From Lophium mytilinum (taxonomy: Eukaryota > Ascomycota > Dothideomycetes > Mytilinidiales > Mytilinidiaceae), in the NCBI GenBank assembly GCA_010093605.1, contig MU004196.1, positions 1,317,454 to 1,381,453 of the forward strand: 64,000 bases of DNA. The letters are read 5' to 3'. The translations under genes and the position numbers were made by a program. This document shows positions 32,701 to 43,619 of this stretch, in pieces; position 1 is the stretch's first letter, and every line of letters begins with the position of its first letter. The notes under the pieces were generated by a model. It was not told the DNA's origin. It saw only the letters and a program-made list of their open reading frames with translations, and searched no databases.

Positions 32701-33342
32701 CCCTCATCGCTGCGCCTGCTCCAGGCGAAACGGACTCCAGTGACGCTCCTGTCCCGCGAGCGCGACAATCGCGACAACCGCAACTCCTACCGTGGAGGCA
32801 GATACGGACGACGCTCATCCCGCGACGAGAGCCCCAAGCGCCGCGCGAAGACCCCGGAGCCAATGCTGACCGAGGATGAGCGTGACAGACGCACGGTGTT
32901 TGTCCAGCAACTTGCTGCTCGGCTCGAGCACAAGCACCTACACGAGTTCTTTCCCAAAGTCGGCAGAGTCAAGGATGCGCAGATCGTCAAGGACCGTGTC
33001 TCAGGGCGCTCAAGGTATGCTTACCTCACCAATTCCATTCCATCACAAGTACCTTGCTGACATCTACCTAGCGTTGGCTACGTCGAATTCTACGACGAGG
33101 AATCTGTTGCCGCCGCAATCGCTCTCACTGGACAGAAGTTGAAGGGGGTCCCGATCATTGCTCAGCACACAGAGGCCGAGAAGAATCGCCAGGCTCGGGC
33201 CGAGGGCGCTCCCAGCGCTGCCAGCGGCTGCCTGATCTTAGAGAACCTCGGGTATGTTACCTAACTCCCTCTTCGCTTGCATAGCTGACCAACCTCAGGA
33301 TAATCTTCTCGTCGACCAAGCTGGCGGACGATTCTGGTGGAT
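32701..33342 (+). pseudogene. Truncated RBM39/Rsd1-like splicing-factor gene copy
   Basis: The conceptual product begins within an Arg/Ser-rich stretch ('[19 protein letters not shown]'), then '[20 protein letters not shown]', an RRM with '[15 protein letters not shown]' and, after a 57 bp intron (33015-33071), '[25 protein letters not shown]', then '[10 protein letters not shown]'. These are the linker and first RRM of the RBM39 (CAPER) / Rsd1 splicing-factor family. A second intron (33252-33298) leads to 15 more residues and TGA at 33340-33342. The family normally continues with two more RRMs and a long RS-rich N-terminus. Here there is no ATG before the Arg/Ser region, and the first in-frame ATG is 32863, inside 'PEPMLTED'. 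It is either a short single-RRM protein of about 130 residues or, more likely, a partial duplicate that has lost both ends. Confidence 0.65.
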
Positions 33343-34705
33343 GAGGTATCTGCTGGGCTAGGCCGGATTGCACTAGGAGATGGGCCGGATTGTTATGTTG
33401 CGAGTCGTGGTCTACATAGAACTACCAATCAAGCGCTCTGGATCACCACAAATGTTCAAGCACAAGATGATTATATTCATTCAACTCTGCTCTTGCTCGC
33501 CTGACGCCGCCGTACGAAGACCTCCACCTAGCAGATGAATAGCTAGTCAACAAAGTGTCTAACTTGCACTGCACGAGCTTCAATGTTGTGTCTCTAGGCT
33601 AAAAATCTTAGTTCGCGAATATGCCACACCCCACGCTTCACTTTTGCTCACTCAACTCCCGCCGTTTGGGGGACCTTAGCTATGAGGTAAGCATTCTGTC
33701 AAAACGCAAGCTAAATTCCTATTATCGAATCTATACATCGAACCTGGAGTCTTCGATAACTCTAGTACGCTGCCCAGCGATGTGAGGCGAAGCCCAGCTA
33801 GCTAGTTAGTAGTGACACATCAGATAGCTGAATATTGATCGCGTCAACCTTAACATCTTCTTCCAAACTGCAAATAGCCCGTGGGGTGACCTAGATAGGG
33901 ACAAAGTAGTGTCCTTGGAGGTTTATCTGAGTTGTGGTGATGCTTATGTACCTTGCGTTTATGGTTCTGTGATGGGTGTCTATCTAGTTAAGGAGAAGGA
34001 GCTGTAGGGCCTGTACAGCTTCTACTTTAACTGCATTGTGCTACCTACACAACTACGCTCCTGACAGGTAAAGGTGAAGTGATCCACATCGTCGACGCAA
34101 GATTACGGGCAGGCTTCAAGTTGTGGAAGTGCAGACATCGATGGGCCATTTTCTCCTTCATAACGCTACCGAGTCCCGCTTCCGTTTTTCGATCTTCTGT
34201 ACCTTGAGAATCTTCTTGCCGAGTGAGGGACGAACGGGTAGGGCCGCGAGTATCTTTCCGAGAGGAGAGAAGACAAGAGGGGCTTAGTGTATGTGTGGAA
34301 GGTAGTTGCCCAGCTGGCTAGGGCCTGTGATGGACTATCGTAGTGTGGAGCGGGGAAGGGGTGAACCGAGAGTAGGACAATGTGTTCGAAGGAGTGGGTG
34401 TAACGTGTGAGAGCCGGAGGAAGTATGTTTGGGTTGACGGGGTAGAGGGGTGAGTTCTTCGTCTTCTGTGACTGCGTCCAGGTCTTGCATGCTCACAATT
34501 GAGCCATCGATGGCTTCGGTAGATGGAGGTTCGATGAATGCTGCCTCAGCCTGGAGGGCTTGTCTGTGTATTGTCAACCACGCAGCCGTAGCCTGAGCTA
34601 GCCTACTCGTACTTGCATACCTCCCTTACTCCCATCTATGTTCAAGCAAGCCCTAGCCCGTCAAAGAGCGGTCCGAAGGCAGAGGGGTCATTTCATTGAG
34701 CCTCG
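33343..34705. other. Intergenic, possible extra exon at 34335-34577
   Basis: Nothing recognisable between 33343 and 34334. At 34335-34577 the minus strand is open and reads with Glu/Pro/Ser/Thr-rich composition ('IEPPSTEAIDGSIVSMQDL', 'VTEDEELTPLPRQPKH'). It could be a 3' exon of the hypothetical gene at 34706-35444 if that gene splices out its apparent stop. Confidence 0.35.
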
Positions 34706-35444
34706 CTAGTGTCTGAGTCTGTAGAGCACCCACGGCTTGGCCCGCAAGTGTATCTTTTCTGGCTTTTGGATGTGACAGAGAGGAGGCACTCGTTTGCGCT
34801 CCGAGGTCCGAGGGCTTGTCTCGCCCAACAGGCCTTGCTTCTGCTTGAGCACAATCTCTCTTCGGGAATTCTCTGTCGATTTTGGCGCGGGAAGTGGAGG
34901 AAGCACTGGCCCAGGAAACAATGCGGAATGTGGCCAGGTTAGGTCGCCCGCCACCGGGAAGCTGACCGGACGCAGAAGCAGAAGGGGGATCGGGACTGAA
35001 TGTGGCGTAGATGGGTTGCGCGGCAGAGGAGGTAGTACGGCAGCTTCAAGCGGCAGCGGGGCGTTGATGTCTAGGCTCTTACGCTTTGAGGGCGGCGAGG
35101 TGGGAGCGAACCAATTGTGGGCAGACTTCAAGACGGTGTAGACATGATGCTGAGGAGCCTTCTCCGTTCCGTACACCTGGGGACGTGTTGTGAGTTTCTT
35201 GGGAGGGCTCGACGCGCTGGGATCGCGGCTGGCTAGACGGATAGGTCAGTGATGAGCGATGGAGTGGCTGCTTGATGTACGTACCGTCGGACATGGTGGT
35301 GTCCTTTTTTCGGTGTTCGAGATGGACGTGGTCGTGGTGAGATTCCGGAGGAGAGCTTTTGTGGTCGTATTTGCTGGAGAGGGAACCCGACAGCTCGTGA
35401 ATGTCTGGCAACTCAACGATGATGCCGTGAATTGGCCCTCTCAT
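34706..35444 (-). CDS. Hypothetical protein, Pro-rich
   Basis: Two exons on the minus strand, 35444-35285 and 35232-34706, joined by a 52 bp GT-AG intron, give 228 residues starting 'MRGPIHGIIVELPDIHEL'. A second ATG, 'MSDG' near 35293, could be the real start. The remainder is rich in Pro, Leu, Ser and Arg ('LEAAVLPPLPRNPSTPHS', 'FPGPVLPPLPAPKSTENS') with a Lys/Arg-rich 'SPPSKRKSLD' segment that might be a nuclear signal. I recognise no domain. The frame stays open through repeated basic and proline segments and the intron fits, which supports coding. Expression data would be needed for certainty. Confidence 0.5.
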
Positions 35445-36188
35445 TGCCAGAGTTTTGCAAGAATCAGGACATTAAGGTGAATGAAGAAGACATTGCTCAA
35501 GCCTTGTGGTGCTTGTCAAGAATTGAGAACCTATAAAAAAGTGTAGGAGACTCGAGACTTGAGGTCGGAGATCAGATACGGGTTTGAGATCAGCTTGATG
35601 CAATGTGTGGATTATCACACGAGTAGGGGAAGCTATCAAGGCAGCGACTGAAGCAATTCCCCAATTATAGTTACTGAAGTAGCCCGTCCACTCTTGGTTG
35701 ACGCAAGCTCATCCCAATTTCTTCACATATAACAGTCACTTGTGTGAACCCGTGGAAATAGCTCTCCATCGTCAGTCCGAGTCAGTACATTTAAGGCAGA
35801 GCGGGGGGGGCAATGCGAACTGCTCTTGAAGACCCGAGGGGCATTGCAGAGGCACTTCTCTGTCTGTTTCAATACATGACGTAATCTTTTTGTTGGGGTG
35901 GGTCAAAATAAAAACATCCGTGCCGCCCTAACGTGTCTCCACCAACCTCCAACCACCAACCTCCAACTCCACTCGTCTTGAGATCTTCACCGGGCTGCAC
36001 TATCAATCACTCTCCGAGAGATCTCCCGCCCTCTACAGCCTTTCTCGTTCAGGTTCCTACCCATCCGGTCACTGTGGGAGTGACAGCGCGGACACTATCC
36101 AAAGCTCCTACCTCTCGGGGTGGGACACATTGCCACCATTGGTGAGAGCTGCCTCGTTTCTCCTTGTCGTTTCTTTCACACGCTCAAT
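35445..36188. other. Intergenic, no gene seen
   Basis: Upstream flank of the Pro-rich hypothetical gene. A short G-run lies near 35803-35810. Confidence 0.45.
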
Positions 36189-36530
36189 ATGATGACACAA
36201 CTCTACATACCTGTAACAAGGATTGATGACATTTTGAAATTGCCTTCAAACTTACTGAATGAGCTACACTTCCGCAAAGTTGCTGGGCCTCCCCAAGAGA
36301 ACCCTGAGCTAACAATCGTACAGCAGAGTTGCGAGAACAAATACCCTCTAGACTCTCGCAAATGCAACCGGCGCATTTTGTTTGATCTTCTCCAACACGA
36401 AAGCAACGATTACACGACTCGGAGACATCAATTCGGGGCTCGGCACAAGATTCTCTCGATACATTACCTCCGAACCTTGGAGGGAAATGACTCTTCAAGT
36501 ACAAATTACGTCATGAAACTACTGTACCAG
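36189..36530 (+). pseudogene. Possible first exon of an unrecognised or decayed gene
   Basis: From ATG 36189 ('MMTQLYIPVTRIDDILKLPS') 114 codons are open up to a good donor, CAG|GTAAGC at 36530/36531. No following exon could be joined with confidence: downstream there are several donor-like sites (37288, 37628) but only short open pieces, such as 38400-38729. The residues 'IDDILKLPSNLLNELHFRKV' have helix-like spacing. No family is recognised. It may be a decayed gene of which fragments remain between 36.2 and 38.7 kb. Confidence 0.3.
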
Positions 36531-39347
36531 GTAAGCACATTCCGTCTATCCTTTTCAGTTTTTACAAAGATTGCCGTGTATGATGAAAATGACTTTTACG
36601 ACTTCTACTGTCGAGCGGATGGATGCCTTTGAGAAAAACTAAATTCTCAGCGTACTATATCCCTGCGAACATACGATGCCTCCCTATAAAAATTTGGACT
36701 GACGATGCGTTTGTAGCAGCAGCGAGCCAGCGTCTAACCGGATCAAGCGCTCCCTGCTTCCTCCCAGCGACGCGAAATCAGGGTCATATCTCCTCGAAGG
36801 CAAACAAGTGGGTGCAAGGTGCCTAGTAGGCATATTCTTATTTCATCTTTCCCGCTTTTACAGCCCTACGCTGCATGATGAAGTCAATCCTTCTGTCGAG
36901 AGAGCTGCCGTTGGATGCCCATGAGGTTGCCGCTGGACGCCCATGAGGTTGCCGTTGGATGCTCATGAGAACAACATTACATTCTGAGAACGCGACAAAG
37001 CCAGAATCATACATCACTCCGTCCGCAGTACTGCGCTAACAATTCGTTCGTAGAAATGTCTAGTCAGCGACTGGACCTTCCAACGGCTGCCCCCCCCCCC
37101 TCCCTTCGTGCCGTTGCCCTGACTCGCCATGCGAGCAAGCAAGGCGTCCGCGAACCTTCTCGAGACCTCGAATCGATACAGATCCTGTCTACCTCCTCGC
37201 CGATCGCCGACAAACAACACGCTCTGGCCTATTCAAGAGCAACCGATATGAAATGTGGGGAAATTGTGGGATTGATAAAGTGTATCTAGTAAGTGCATCT
37301 TCCTGGCGTCCCGTGCGTGACGCACGGCAGCTCTCTTCTATGATGAAACCAGTCATATCGCAATTAACTCGAGTGGGGTCTCCGCTGGTGTAGACAAGGT
37401 TTGCCACTGGCAGTGAGCTCATGAGAACAGCAAGACAAAAAATCTGATACAGTCCAGCTTGAATAACTCTCATGCTTTCAAAATCAGAGAATCATCGACT
37501 TACTGAAAATACCTAGCAGGGCCATAGACTGGCGAGGCTCGGATCCAGAATTGATAAATCAACTCGTCGCAAATGTCCTCGCCCAGAAGAATCTACCGCA
37601 CCTTAAGACTGTGTGTGAAAGTTACTGTAAGTGCGACCTCCTTGCGTTGTCAATATTTTAAAAAGCATAGTACTTCTCATGATGATACACAAACTAAGGT
37701 TTCGTTCAATTGATTCACCCATGATCAACAGTTTTATCTGATTCAGTCACATTTACCCCGCGCTATCACATCTACTTGCAAGATACAGTCTACTAAAAAT
37801 GAATGATAGGATCTAAGAAACGACATATCGACGTAGCACCCGTTGGCTTTTCGCTGAAAAGTCCTCAAGTGATAGCTGTTCAAGTACTTCGCGGTGAACA
37901 TTTTCTTTTCTTAGTAGCCATCTGTTATCCAACACCACGAATACAATGATGAAAAGCTGGTAAAAGGCTCCGTGGGTTCCCGCCAATCGCCCCGAAGGGT
38001 AAACCGCTTCTGCTGGTCTCCCCGGAATCGATCTGGTCGCGGAATGCTATGATCACACAACCCGTGTGCGCGGGATACTAACTTTATCCCAAGCACTTTC
38101 TGAAACGCTTCTGTTCTTCCAGCACTACGGCAACTTACTGGCGAGGACCGTTTGGCTAACATTCCTCAGAAGATGATTGACGATTGGTGCAACCAGCAGC
38201 TTCGCCTTGCGGACCTTTTGAATGATTGTCGAGCTAGGTGGAGGTTTGGAGGGCGGGGGTCTGGACACTTTCACAGGGGAGATTTGAAGGTGGTCAATGG
38301 GAGACGCTTGAAAATCAAGGCATAATGGTGTACCTTTGAAATTGAGATTGAGTTTGCGGTCTACCCCACGTCGCTAGGGGTGCCATGAGCTACTAAGTAT
38401 TGCGTCAATATACTGAGTCAAAATGCAAATATCACATTGCCCCGAGCATGCGAATAGAATTCATGGAGAATAACGGTGATACTTGTTTCCAGGTGTCATT
38501 CAGAAGATTCGTGGAACATATTGCTACTATCATGATACCGTCAGAAGTGGCCTCGAAGATCATCTTGTTTCAAAGCGATTACACCAAAGTAAGGAACGTA
38601 TATCTGACTCCTGTCCTTTGTGATGCTCTAACTGCATGCTTTCTGGCCACAATCGATCCTCAACGCAATCGAGACACCTTAACGATCATGTTTGGTGCTA
38701 TTTTAGCACTGTCTGAAGAGGCCCCATAGACTGAATAGTTTTGAGGTAAAGGTACCAAATCCATGGCCGTATATCGGACTTTTGTCTCCTAGAGCGGGCT
38801 GATTGTGGAATATGATAACAGCACTCACTCGCAATCCGAATCAAGAGCAATAGACATTGGCTCTGCCTTTACTTTGACATTGTCTGAAGGGGCCCCAAAG
38901 ACGATACTATTTCAATCTCAACTTACAATAATCAAGGCCACATATCCGCGTTTTGTATCCTGCAGTCTTTGGGAACGGCTTTGACGGTGTTTGAGAGGCG
39001 CCATACTCGCATGTACTTTAGAAATGGATGTGTTAGAGGTGAATGATTCGTGGGGTCGCCTACCTGACTGACCGTAAACAAGGTCGCGTTTACTTCAGTA
39101 TCTCAATTTGGCATGTGAATGGCTCAGCGAGTTGTAGATATCGCCGGTCTTTAAGACATCTTCTACCGACCGCATCTACGTGCAACCTCGACATCAAGTT
39201 GACAGCAACCTTTGTCACAGCTAATTCACTTATCATACCCGTTGCTCTACAACCGCTTGATAACAGTACAATCCTCCATTCAGCATCAGACTCTATTCGA
39301 TCTATCCACAAGAACCTGCATCTCCGCCACTTGACCATCAAGCCAAC
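36531..39347. other. 2.8 kb without a supported gene
   Basis: Contains a 22 bp tandem repeat (36906-36970), a C-run at 37089-37100, and two related segments near 38707 and 38880 ('TGTCTGAAG.GGCCCCA.AGAC') that look like an old local duplication. Open pieces such as 38400-38729 have no ATG in good context and no domain. Confidence 0.45.
36906..36970 (+). repeat. Three 22 bp tandem units
   Basis: The unit TGCCGTTGGATGCCCATGAG plus GT occurs at 36906, 36928 and 36950 with one or two changes each. Confidence 0.85.
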
Positions 39348-40361
39348 ATGGTCGCCTCCCGCTCCTCCAGCAAGCGCGCCGTCGGAAACCCCAGTGAACA
39401 AAAGTCGAAGCGCAAGGGCCGCGATCTCGACAAAACGTATAGATCTCGAGTCTCGAAGAACACTAATGCCAGCGATAACGCAAACACATCTGCACCTCGA
39501 CGTAACCCCGCCCGTGCGGTCCGACAGCCGAAGGCTACCTTCAGTGTCTTCGAAAAGTTCAAGATCTTGCCACCTGAGCTTCGGGAAATGGTGTACTACC
39601 ACGCGCTTGACCTCGACAACAAGAAGTATATCAGACCGCTCGCCGAAGCGTCGACCACCACACCTGGAGACTTCGGTATACTACAAGCAGACCACCAGAT
39701 GCACGACGAGGCTTCCGCTGTCTTTGAAAGACACGCAACGGTGGACATCGATATGGGGATTGACGATGACCGGTCTGACTGGCTGCAAGATATCCTTCCC
39801 AAGGTCCACAATCCGCAGTACGAACCAGTAAACCCAACCGCCGGGTACGAGCGCATCGAGGCACAAAGGGAACCGAATGAGAAGAAGCTGGCGAACTATC
39901 GACGTGCCCATTTTCACGTTGGCCGAGGAGACCACCACTTGGGTCTCTTTAGGATGCACAAAAGTCCGTACATGGACGAAGTGTATGACTACATCGAGTT
40001 CTGGGTCGCGAACGCCGAGGAGGACCGCACACGCCTTGCAACACTAGATCTTGGTCGCCTTCTACACCGAGCAGCGGAGTACGATATGAATACAAGGGAT
40101 TCGTGTACTCGGAGGGGAAATAAGCGCTTGGAGCGACAACGGAAGGCCGCCATCGAGAGGGTCTGGGAGATGTTGGACCTCATGGCGTCAGATGGAAACT
40201 GTGACTGGACTGTCACTTGCTACCCGTGGAGTCCGGATGAGATATACAGGCTGATGGGAGACACGGTCTTTGATGACCTCCAATCCAAGTGCGAAGATCT
40301 TGGCTTCACCTTCAGACCAAACACGGCAGAAGAGCGCCTGGCTTACGACGATGAGTTCTAG
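39348..40361 (+). CDS. 2EXR/F-box-like domain protein
   Basis: Single exon, 337 residues. The ATG at 39348 sits in a near-ideal context (CCAACATGG). The first 65 residues are very basic ('KRKGRDLDKTYRSRVSK', 'APRRNPARAVRQPKATF'). At about 68-85, 'FEKFKILPPELREMVYYHAL' matches the start of the 2EXR/F-box-like fold common in filamentous fungi ('F..LP.ELR..I'). It is followed by 'FGILQADHQMHDEASAVFER', which fits the second conserved element of that family (bad-or-sad 'CRxxRxEA' position). The rest is charged with no membrane segment. Family members are usually of unknown function and are often linked to ubiquitin ligases or local expansions. It is isolated from its neighbours, about 590 bp before the end of the convergent zincin-like gene. 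Confidence 0.8.
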   Translation: MVASRSSSKRAVGNPSEQKSKRKGRDLDKTYRSRVSKNTNASDNANTSAPRRNPARAVRQPKATFSVFEKFKILPPELREMVYYHALDLDNKKYIRPLAEASTTTPGDFGILQADHQMHDEASAVFERHATVDIDMGIDDDRSDWLQDILPKVHNPQYEPVNPTAGYERIEAQREPNEKKLANYRRAHFHVGRGDHHLGLFRMHKSPYMDEVYDYIEFWVANAEEDRTRLATLDLGRLLHRAAEYDMNTRDSCTRRGNKRLERQRKAAIERVWEMLDLMASDGNCDWTVTCYPWSPDEIYRLMGDTVFDDLQSKCEDLGFTFRPNTAEERLAYDDEF

Positions 40362-40948
40362 GACTAGTGGTGAAGCAACTAAAAGATTTGATCAAAGGTA
40401 CGTCAGAGCTAGCTGTTTCCATGGATGTAAAGCAGGGGCTAACCTTAATTCCAAGGCATCGTCTAGTGCTGCGAGGGTTCACTTTCTACTAGAGGTTTGA
40501 CGGCTTTTTAGCCATCCCCTAGAAACGGAAGAAGCATATTATGTAGCTAAGGTCCAGCGCTGCGAGATTCTTTCTCTACTGGAGGTTTGACGCTTCTTTA
40601 GCGGTCCCCTGGAACAAGAGCAAGCATATCATCTCGCGAGTCATTATTATTCCCGATCAATCGTACTATACAACTCGTATCAACATCTTGCGCTTCAAAC
40701 ACACCGCCATGTACTTATTTTTGTCCACTGGGAAGGATACATTTCTCAACAAGAGTGCTCGGGTAAGGTCCCATTACTTCCTAATCATTGATCTACACTT
40801 TCTGGGCGACATTTAGACACTCAGCCCGGGTTTTTACACTCCTTTAACTCTAAGTCGCCACGAGCATCCAAGATCAGTTGCGTTTCTACAGGTTAAGGCC
40901 CATTTCTGACTCAAGGTGTATGTTTCTACCCCTAATGCTCAACTGGTT
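40362..40948. other. Convergent intergenic region with a two-copy repeat
   Basis: Between two gene 3' ends. It contains a direct repeat of about 90 bp (see 40468-40640), and no gene. Confidence 0.5.
40468..40640 (+). repeat. Direct repeat, two diverged units of about 90 bp
   Basis: GCTGCGAG...TCTACTAGAGGTTTGACG...TTTTTAGCCATCCCCTAGAA at 40468 recurs at 40560 as GCTGCGAG...TCTACTGGAGGTTTGACG...CTTTAGCGGTCCCCTGGAA. Both are followed by an AGCATAT motif. Confidence 0.75.
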
Positions 40949-42157
40949 TCATCCAATCCATACCTCCTCCCCGGGCCCAGTAAACACCTCAGCTACATAC
41001 ACCAGCGTCTGCTCCGGCGTTTGATCCAACACAAGCACCAAATGTCCCCCCATCGCCCTCAACATCACCCCACTCCCCTCCCACTCCCTCCACCCCTCCG
41101 CCGTAAACCACCCGGCCACCCACTCCATCGTCACAAAACTCATCGACATGCGCCTCGGCGCCCCGTGCGCTCCCGGATACGCCCCCAAAAACCTCGCCTC
41201 GGCCCCATTAACTAGCACCCGCTGCCCCTGCCCCGGAACCCGGTGATGCAGCGAATACGCCAGCGGCCCCATATCCTCCACATTGTTGTTGATAGGGATC
41301 AGCGCGCCTCCGAACATATACCGCTCCCATGTCCACCCCAGCTCCTGCCGCTGCGTCACGTCCTGCATGAACTCGCGGCAGTACCACGGCTCTACCGCCA
41401 GCTCGCCGCGCTCGGGGTGCACGAACATGGAGAAGGCGTGCGCAACTTCGTGCACGAGTGTCTGCGCGAGTACGAAGAGCTGCCGGTACCGGAGCGAGGT
41501 TGAGGCTTTCAGGTACTGGTACGCGAAAAAGTCGTAGAAGGAGTGGTGCAGGCCGATGGTCGGATGTTCGCGGTGGCGCTGCACGCGGGGCCATTTGAAA
41601 GGTTTGGCGAAGGGGACGAGAGTGTGGGAGTCGGATATGTCGCGGCCGGGGCAGGTGATACCGAAGACGCGGGACAGGTCGGGGCGCGCGGGGTTGGCGA
41701 ACATGAAGAGGAAGGAGACGTTTTTCGACATCTTGAGAAAGGTGTCGGAGACGGCGGAGGGGGTTGAGGGGGAGGTTTCGCGCGAGGAGGGCTCCAGGTA
41801 GTCGCGGGTGCAGTCGTAGCCTGAGAAGTGGACGTGGTGCCCATATAGGAGGCGGGGCCAGTAGGAGGAGATAGCTTTGGGATTTGTGAGGAGAAGGGAG
41901 GCGAGACGGAGTGCGGGTTTGAGGCGGTTGTAGATTCTTTCGGTGTCCTGGTTGGGGCCGGTTACCCAGCGGGAGAGCTTGAAAAGGGGATGGATTTCGT
42001 TGGTGAGGGAAGGCTGCGGGAGGCCGTCGTTGCCTTGAGTACCGGAGGCGATGAGCTCTGCTTTTATTGTGAGGCATACGTTGAGGAGATTTGTTTCTTG
42101 GTCCTCGGGGAAGAAAGGGGTTTCATGTACGCCTTGCCCAAAGTTTATGGAGTTCAT
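40949..42157 (-). CDS. Putative zincin-like metallopeptidase-type protein (HExxH), paralogue of 13403-14617
   Basis: Single exon, 402 residues from ATG 42157, TGA at 40949. It shares the full layout of the protein at 13403-14617: N-terminal 'GLPQPSLTNEIHPLFKLSRWVT', then 'PALRLASLLLTNPKAISSYWP', 'LVHEVAHAF' (His236, Glu237, His240) and 'VEPWYCREFMQDVTQRQELGWTWERYMFGG'. Both keep the HExxH and the acidic pair in 'QE(M/L)GxxWER', but the His before it in the paralogue (GHRQEM) is Thr here, so that His is unlikely to be a zinc ligand. No signal peptide or transmembrane segment. A peptidase role is inferred only. It lies immediately beside the repetitive gene family, and a copy of that family's hairpin element lies about 120 bp upstream of its start. 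Confidence 0.8.
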   Translation of the reverse strand: MNSINFGQGVHETPFFPEDQETNLLNVCLTIKAELIASGTQGNDGLPQPSLTNEIHPLFKLSRWVTGPNQDTERIYNRLKPALRLASLLLTNPKAISSYWPRLLYGHHVHFSGYDCTRDYLEPSSRETSPSTPSAVSDTFLKMSKNVSFLFMFANPARPDLSRVFGITCPGRDISDSHTLVPFAKPFKWPRVQRHREHPTIGLHHSFYDFFAYQYLKASTSLRYRQLFVLAQTLVHEVAHAFSMFVHPERGELAVEPWYCREFMQDVTQRQELGWTWERYMFGGALIPINNNVEDMGPLAYSLHHRVPGQGQRVLVNGAEARFLGAYPGAHGAPRRMSMSFVTMEWVAGWFTAEGWREWEGSGVMLRAMGGHLVLVLDQTPEQTLVYVAEVFTGPGEEVWIG

Positions 42158-42278
42158 CACGCGAATAGACTAACAAAGCAATACACGGTTCGCAAGAGAG
42201 TCAAAATTGGGAAGTCCATATTTGGGGGAGGCGGAAGCCGTGTTTGTATTGCTGTAAGTGCTGTGCTGTCTGTGTTAT

Positions 42279-42316
42279 GCGTTAGTGGCACATCATGTGC
42301 GCATCCATTCTAACGC
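42279..42316. repeat. Hairpin element copy S1
   Basis: Outer arms GCGTTAG (42279-42285) and CTAACGC (42310-42316), all seven pairing; inner arms GCAC and GTGC around a 5-base loop. Followed by CGCTGGCCATGC and TGACACG, like S4. Confidence 0.7.
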
Positions 42317-42561
42317 GCTGGCCATGCAAGCTTGACACGTGTCCCAGCAAATGTGAAGCATTCTAGGAGGCTGTTTCCATATGATTTGGCATGTTATGCC
42401 GCGTCGGAGTCTCAAATAATACAACGTTTACGAATTTATTGGACTGGTAGACATGATTTGAGAGCGAAAGAGGACTCGCGTAGAGCATGAAGTGTGTTGG
42501 CGTCGAGAGGGATAAAAATAGATGTACTGGTAAGATATTATATGAGGGGATGTAAAGATAT

Positions 42562-42590
42562 GCATTGGTGGCACCTATGTGCAGTCTATT
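42562..42590. repeat. Hairpin element copy S2 (outer arm decayed)
   Basis: GCATTGG, TG, GCAC, CTAT, GTGC as in the other copies, but the right outer arm no longer pairs. TGACACG follows about 30 bp later. About 270-290 bp past the stop of the first family gene. Confidence 0.55.
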
Positions 42591-42855
42591 CTTGCGTGTT
42601 GGAAGTGTTGGCATGACACGCTCTAGTGGAGGCAAGAGCAAGTGATTCAGGCGTACAACCGGGAGATCATGTCGTCTGCTCAGAGGGTTGCTGGGACTGT
42701 TCCACGTGATCTAGAAATCCGTTACGGTGATAATGCACACCAGTCGCTTGGTTCTGCTGTCACTGAGATAGGCGTGCATGTGCACGCTTGGTCCGACGAC
42801 GCTACTCCCCTTCAAGGCGAGCCGCTTCCGTGATCTCAGCGCCGAGTGCGGCGAT

Positions 42856-43095
42856 CTAGCGTTCATGGTTAGCCGTTCGCCGATCGCGTGCACCACTTCT
42901 AGCTTGCTCTCTCTTCTTAAGCCTAACCCGGCGATCGAGATCGACCTTCATCCGGTGGGCCTTCATCTCGGCATCCTCGATAGCTAATTGCCGCTTGCGC
43001 TCTCGCCGCTCAGCATCAGCGGCATTGAAAGCTGCTTGAGCTTCTTCATGGGTGCCACGAGATTGGCCAGCGCCCGGGCGGAGGGTTTGCGGCAT
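42856..43095 (-). CDS. Short, perhaps truncated member 1 of the tandem coiled-coil family
   Basis: 79 residues, ATG at 43095. After 'MPQTLRPGAGQSRGTHEE' comes a charged helix-like stretch ('NAADAERRERKRQLAIED', 'MKVDLDRRVRLKKREQARS'), similar to the N-terminal part of member 2, but the Gln/Ser/Arg-rich C-terminal half is missing. It has the family features: a TATA-like box at about 43243-43250 (150 bp upstream of the ATG), preceded in transcript direction by the shared flank, and a hairpin copy downstream. Either a short form or a member cut by an early stop. No known domain. Confidence 0.55.
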   Translation of the reverse strand: MPQTLRPGAGQSRGTHEEAQAAFNAADAERRERKRQLAIEDAEMKAHRMKVDLDRRVRLKKREQARSGARDRRTANHER

Positions 43096-43242
43096 GTTGG
43101 CGTGGGATTTGTAGTGTTGCTGGACTCTTTGTCAATGTTGTGCTTTTGGTAACCGTGGTCTTTTGGAGTTTGGTGTGGGCAACCATTTAGTATGTTGGAG
43201 ACTCGAAGAAGACGAAAAGGACCAGGACTAATCTCGAGCGTG

Positions 43243-43250
43243 TTATATAT
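43243..43250 (-). promoter_or_regulatory. TATA-like box of family member 1
   Basis: Minus strand ATATATAA, about 150 bp before ATG 43095. Beyond it lies GAAGAAGACGAAAAGG (plus strand), matching the flank of members 2 and 3. Confidence 0.5.
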
Positions 43251-43582
43251 CGATTCTTTGCAATTGCGGAAAGATTTGTTCCGGGAGAGATGCTTGCTAT
43301 TGAACTTGCACGTTGTAAAAAAACGGTATACCCTGCTAATGGTTGAGAATGCTCGTCAAACAGTTGTCCCGAGTTGGGCATGTCGAGGCAAAATAGTCAC
43401 TCTGAAGAGGCTAAGAGTGTTTTGCTTTTGTATGACATCTGCGGATGAATTAGATCAGTATGGTAGCTTATAGAAGTGGAGGGCACTTACCCGGAAGGCA
43501 AAGAAATAATAGTCATAGGTGGACAGACACAAGTGTACGTATGAGTTATTGGTTTGTATTGTATGGAGCAATCTAAGGTTGT

Positions 43583-43619
43583 GCGCTGGCGGCACCTATG
43601 TGCACATCAATTTCAACGC
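43583..43619. repeat. Hairpin element copy S3, 3' of family member 2
   Basis: GCGCTGG, CG, GCAC, CTAT, GTGC, nine bases, TCAACGC. Outer arms pair at five Watson-Crick positions and one G-T. About 150-185 bp past the stop at 43768. Confidence 0.65.

Larger units (their letters stand above)
42158..42855. other. Spacer between the zincin-like gene and the tandem family
   Basis: Contains hairpin copies at 42279-42316 and 42562-42590 and related flanking sequence (TGACACG followed by CAG-rich DNA). No gene seen. Confidence 0.5.
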
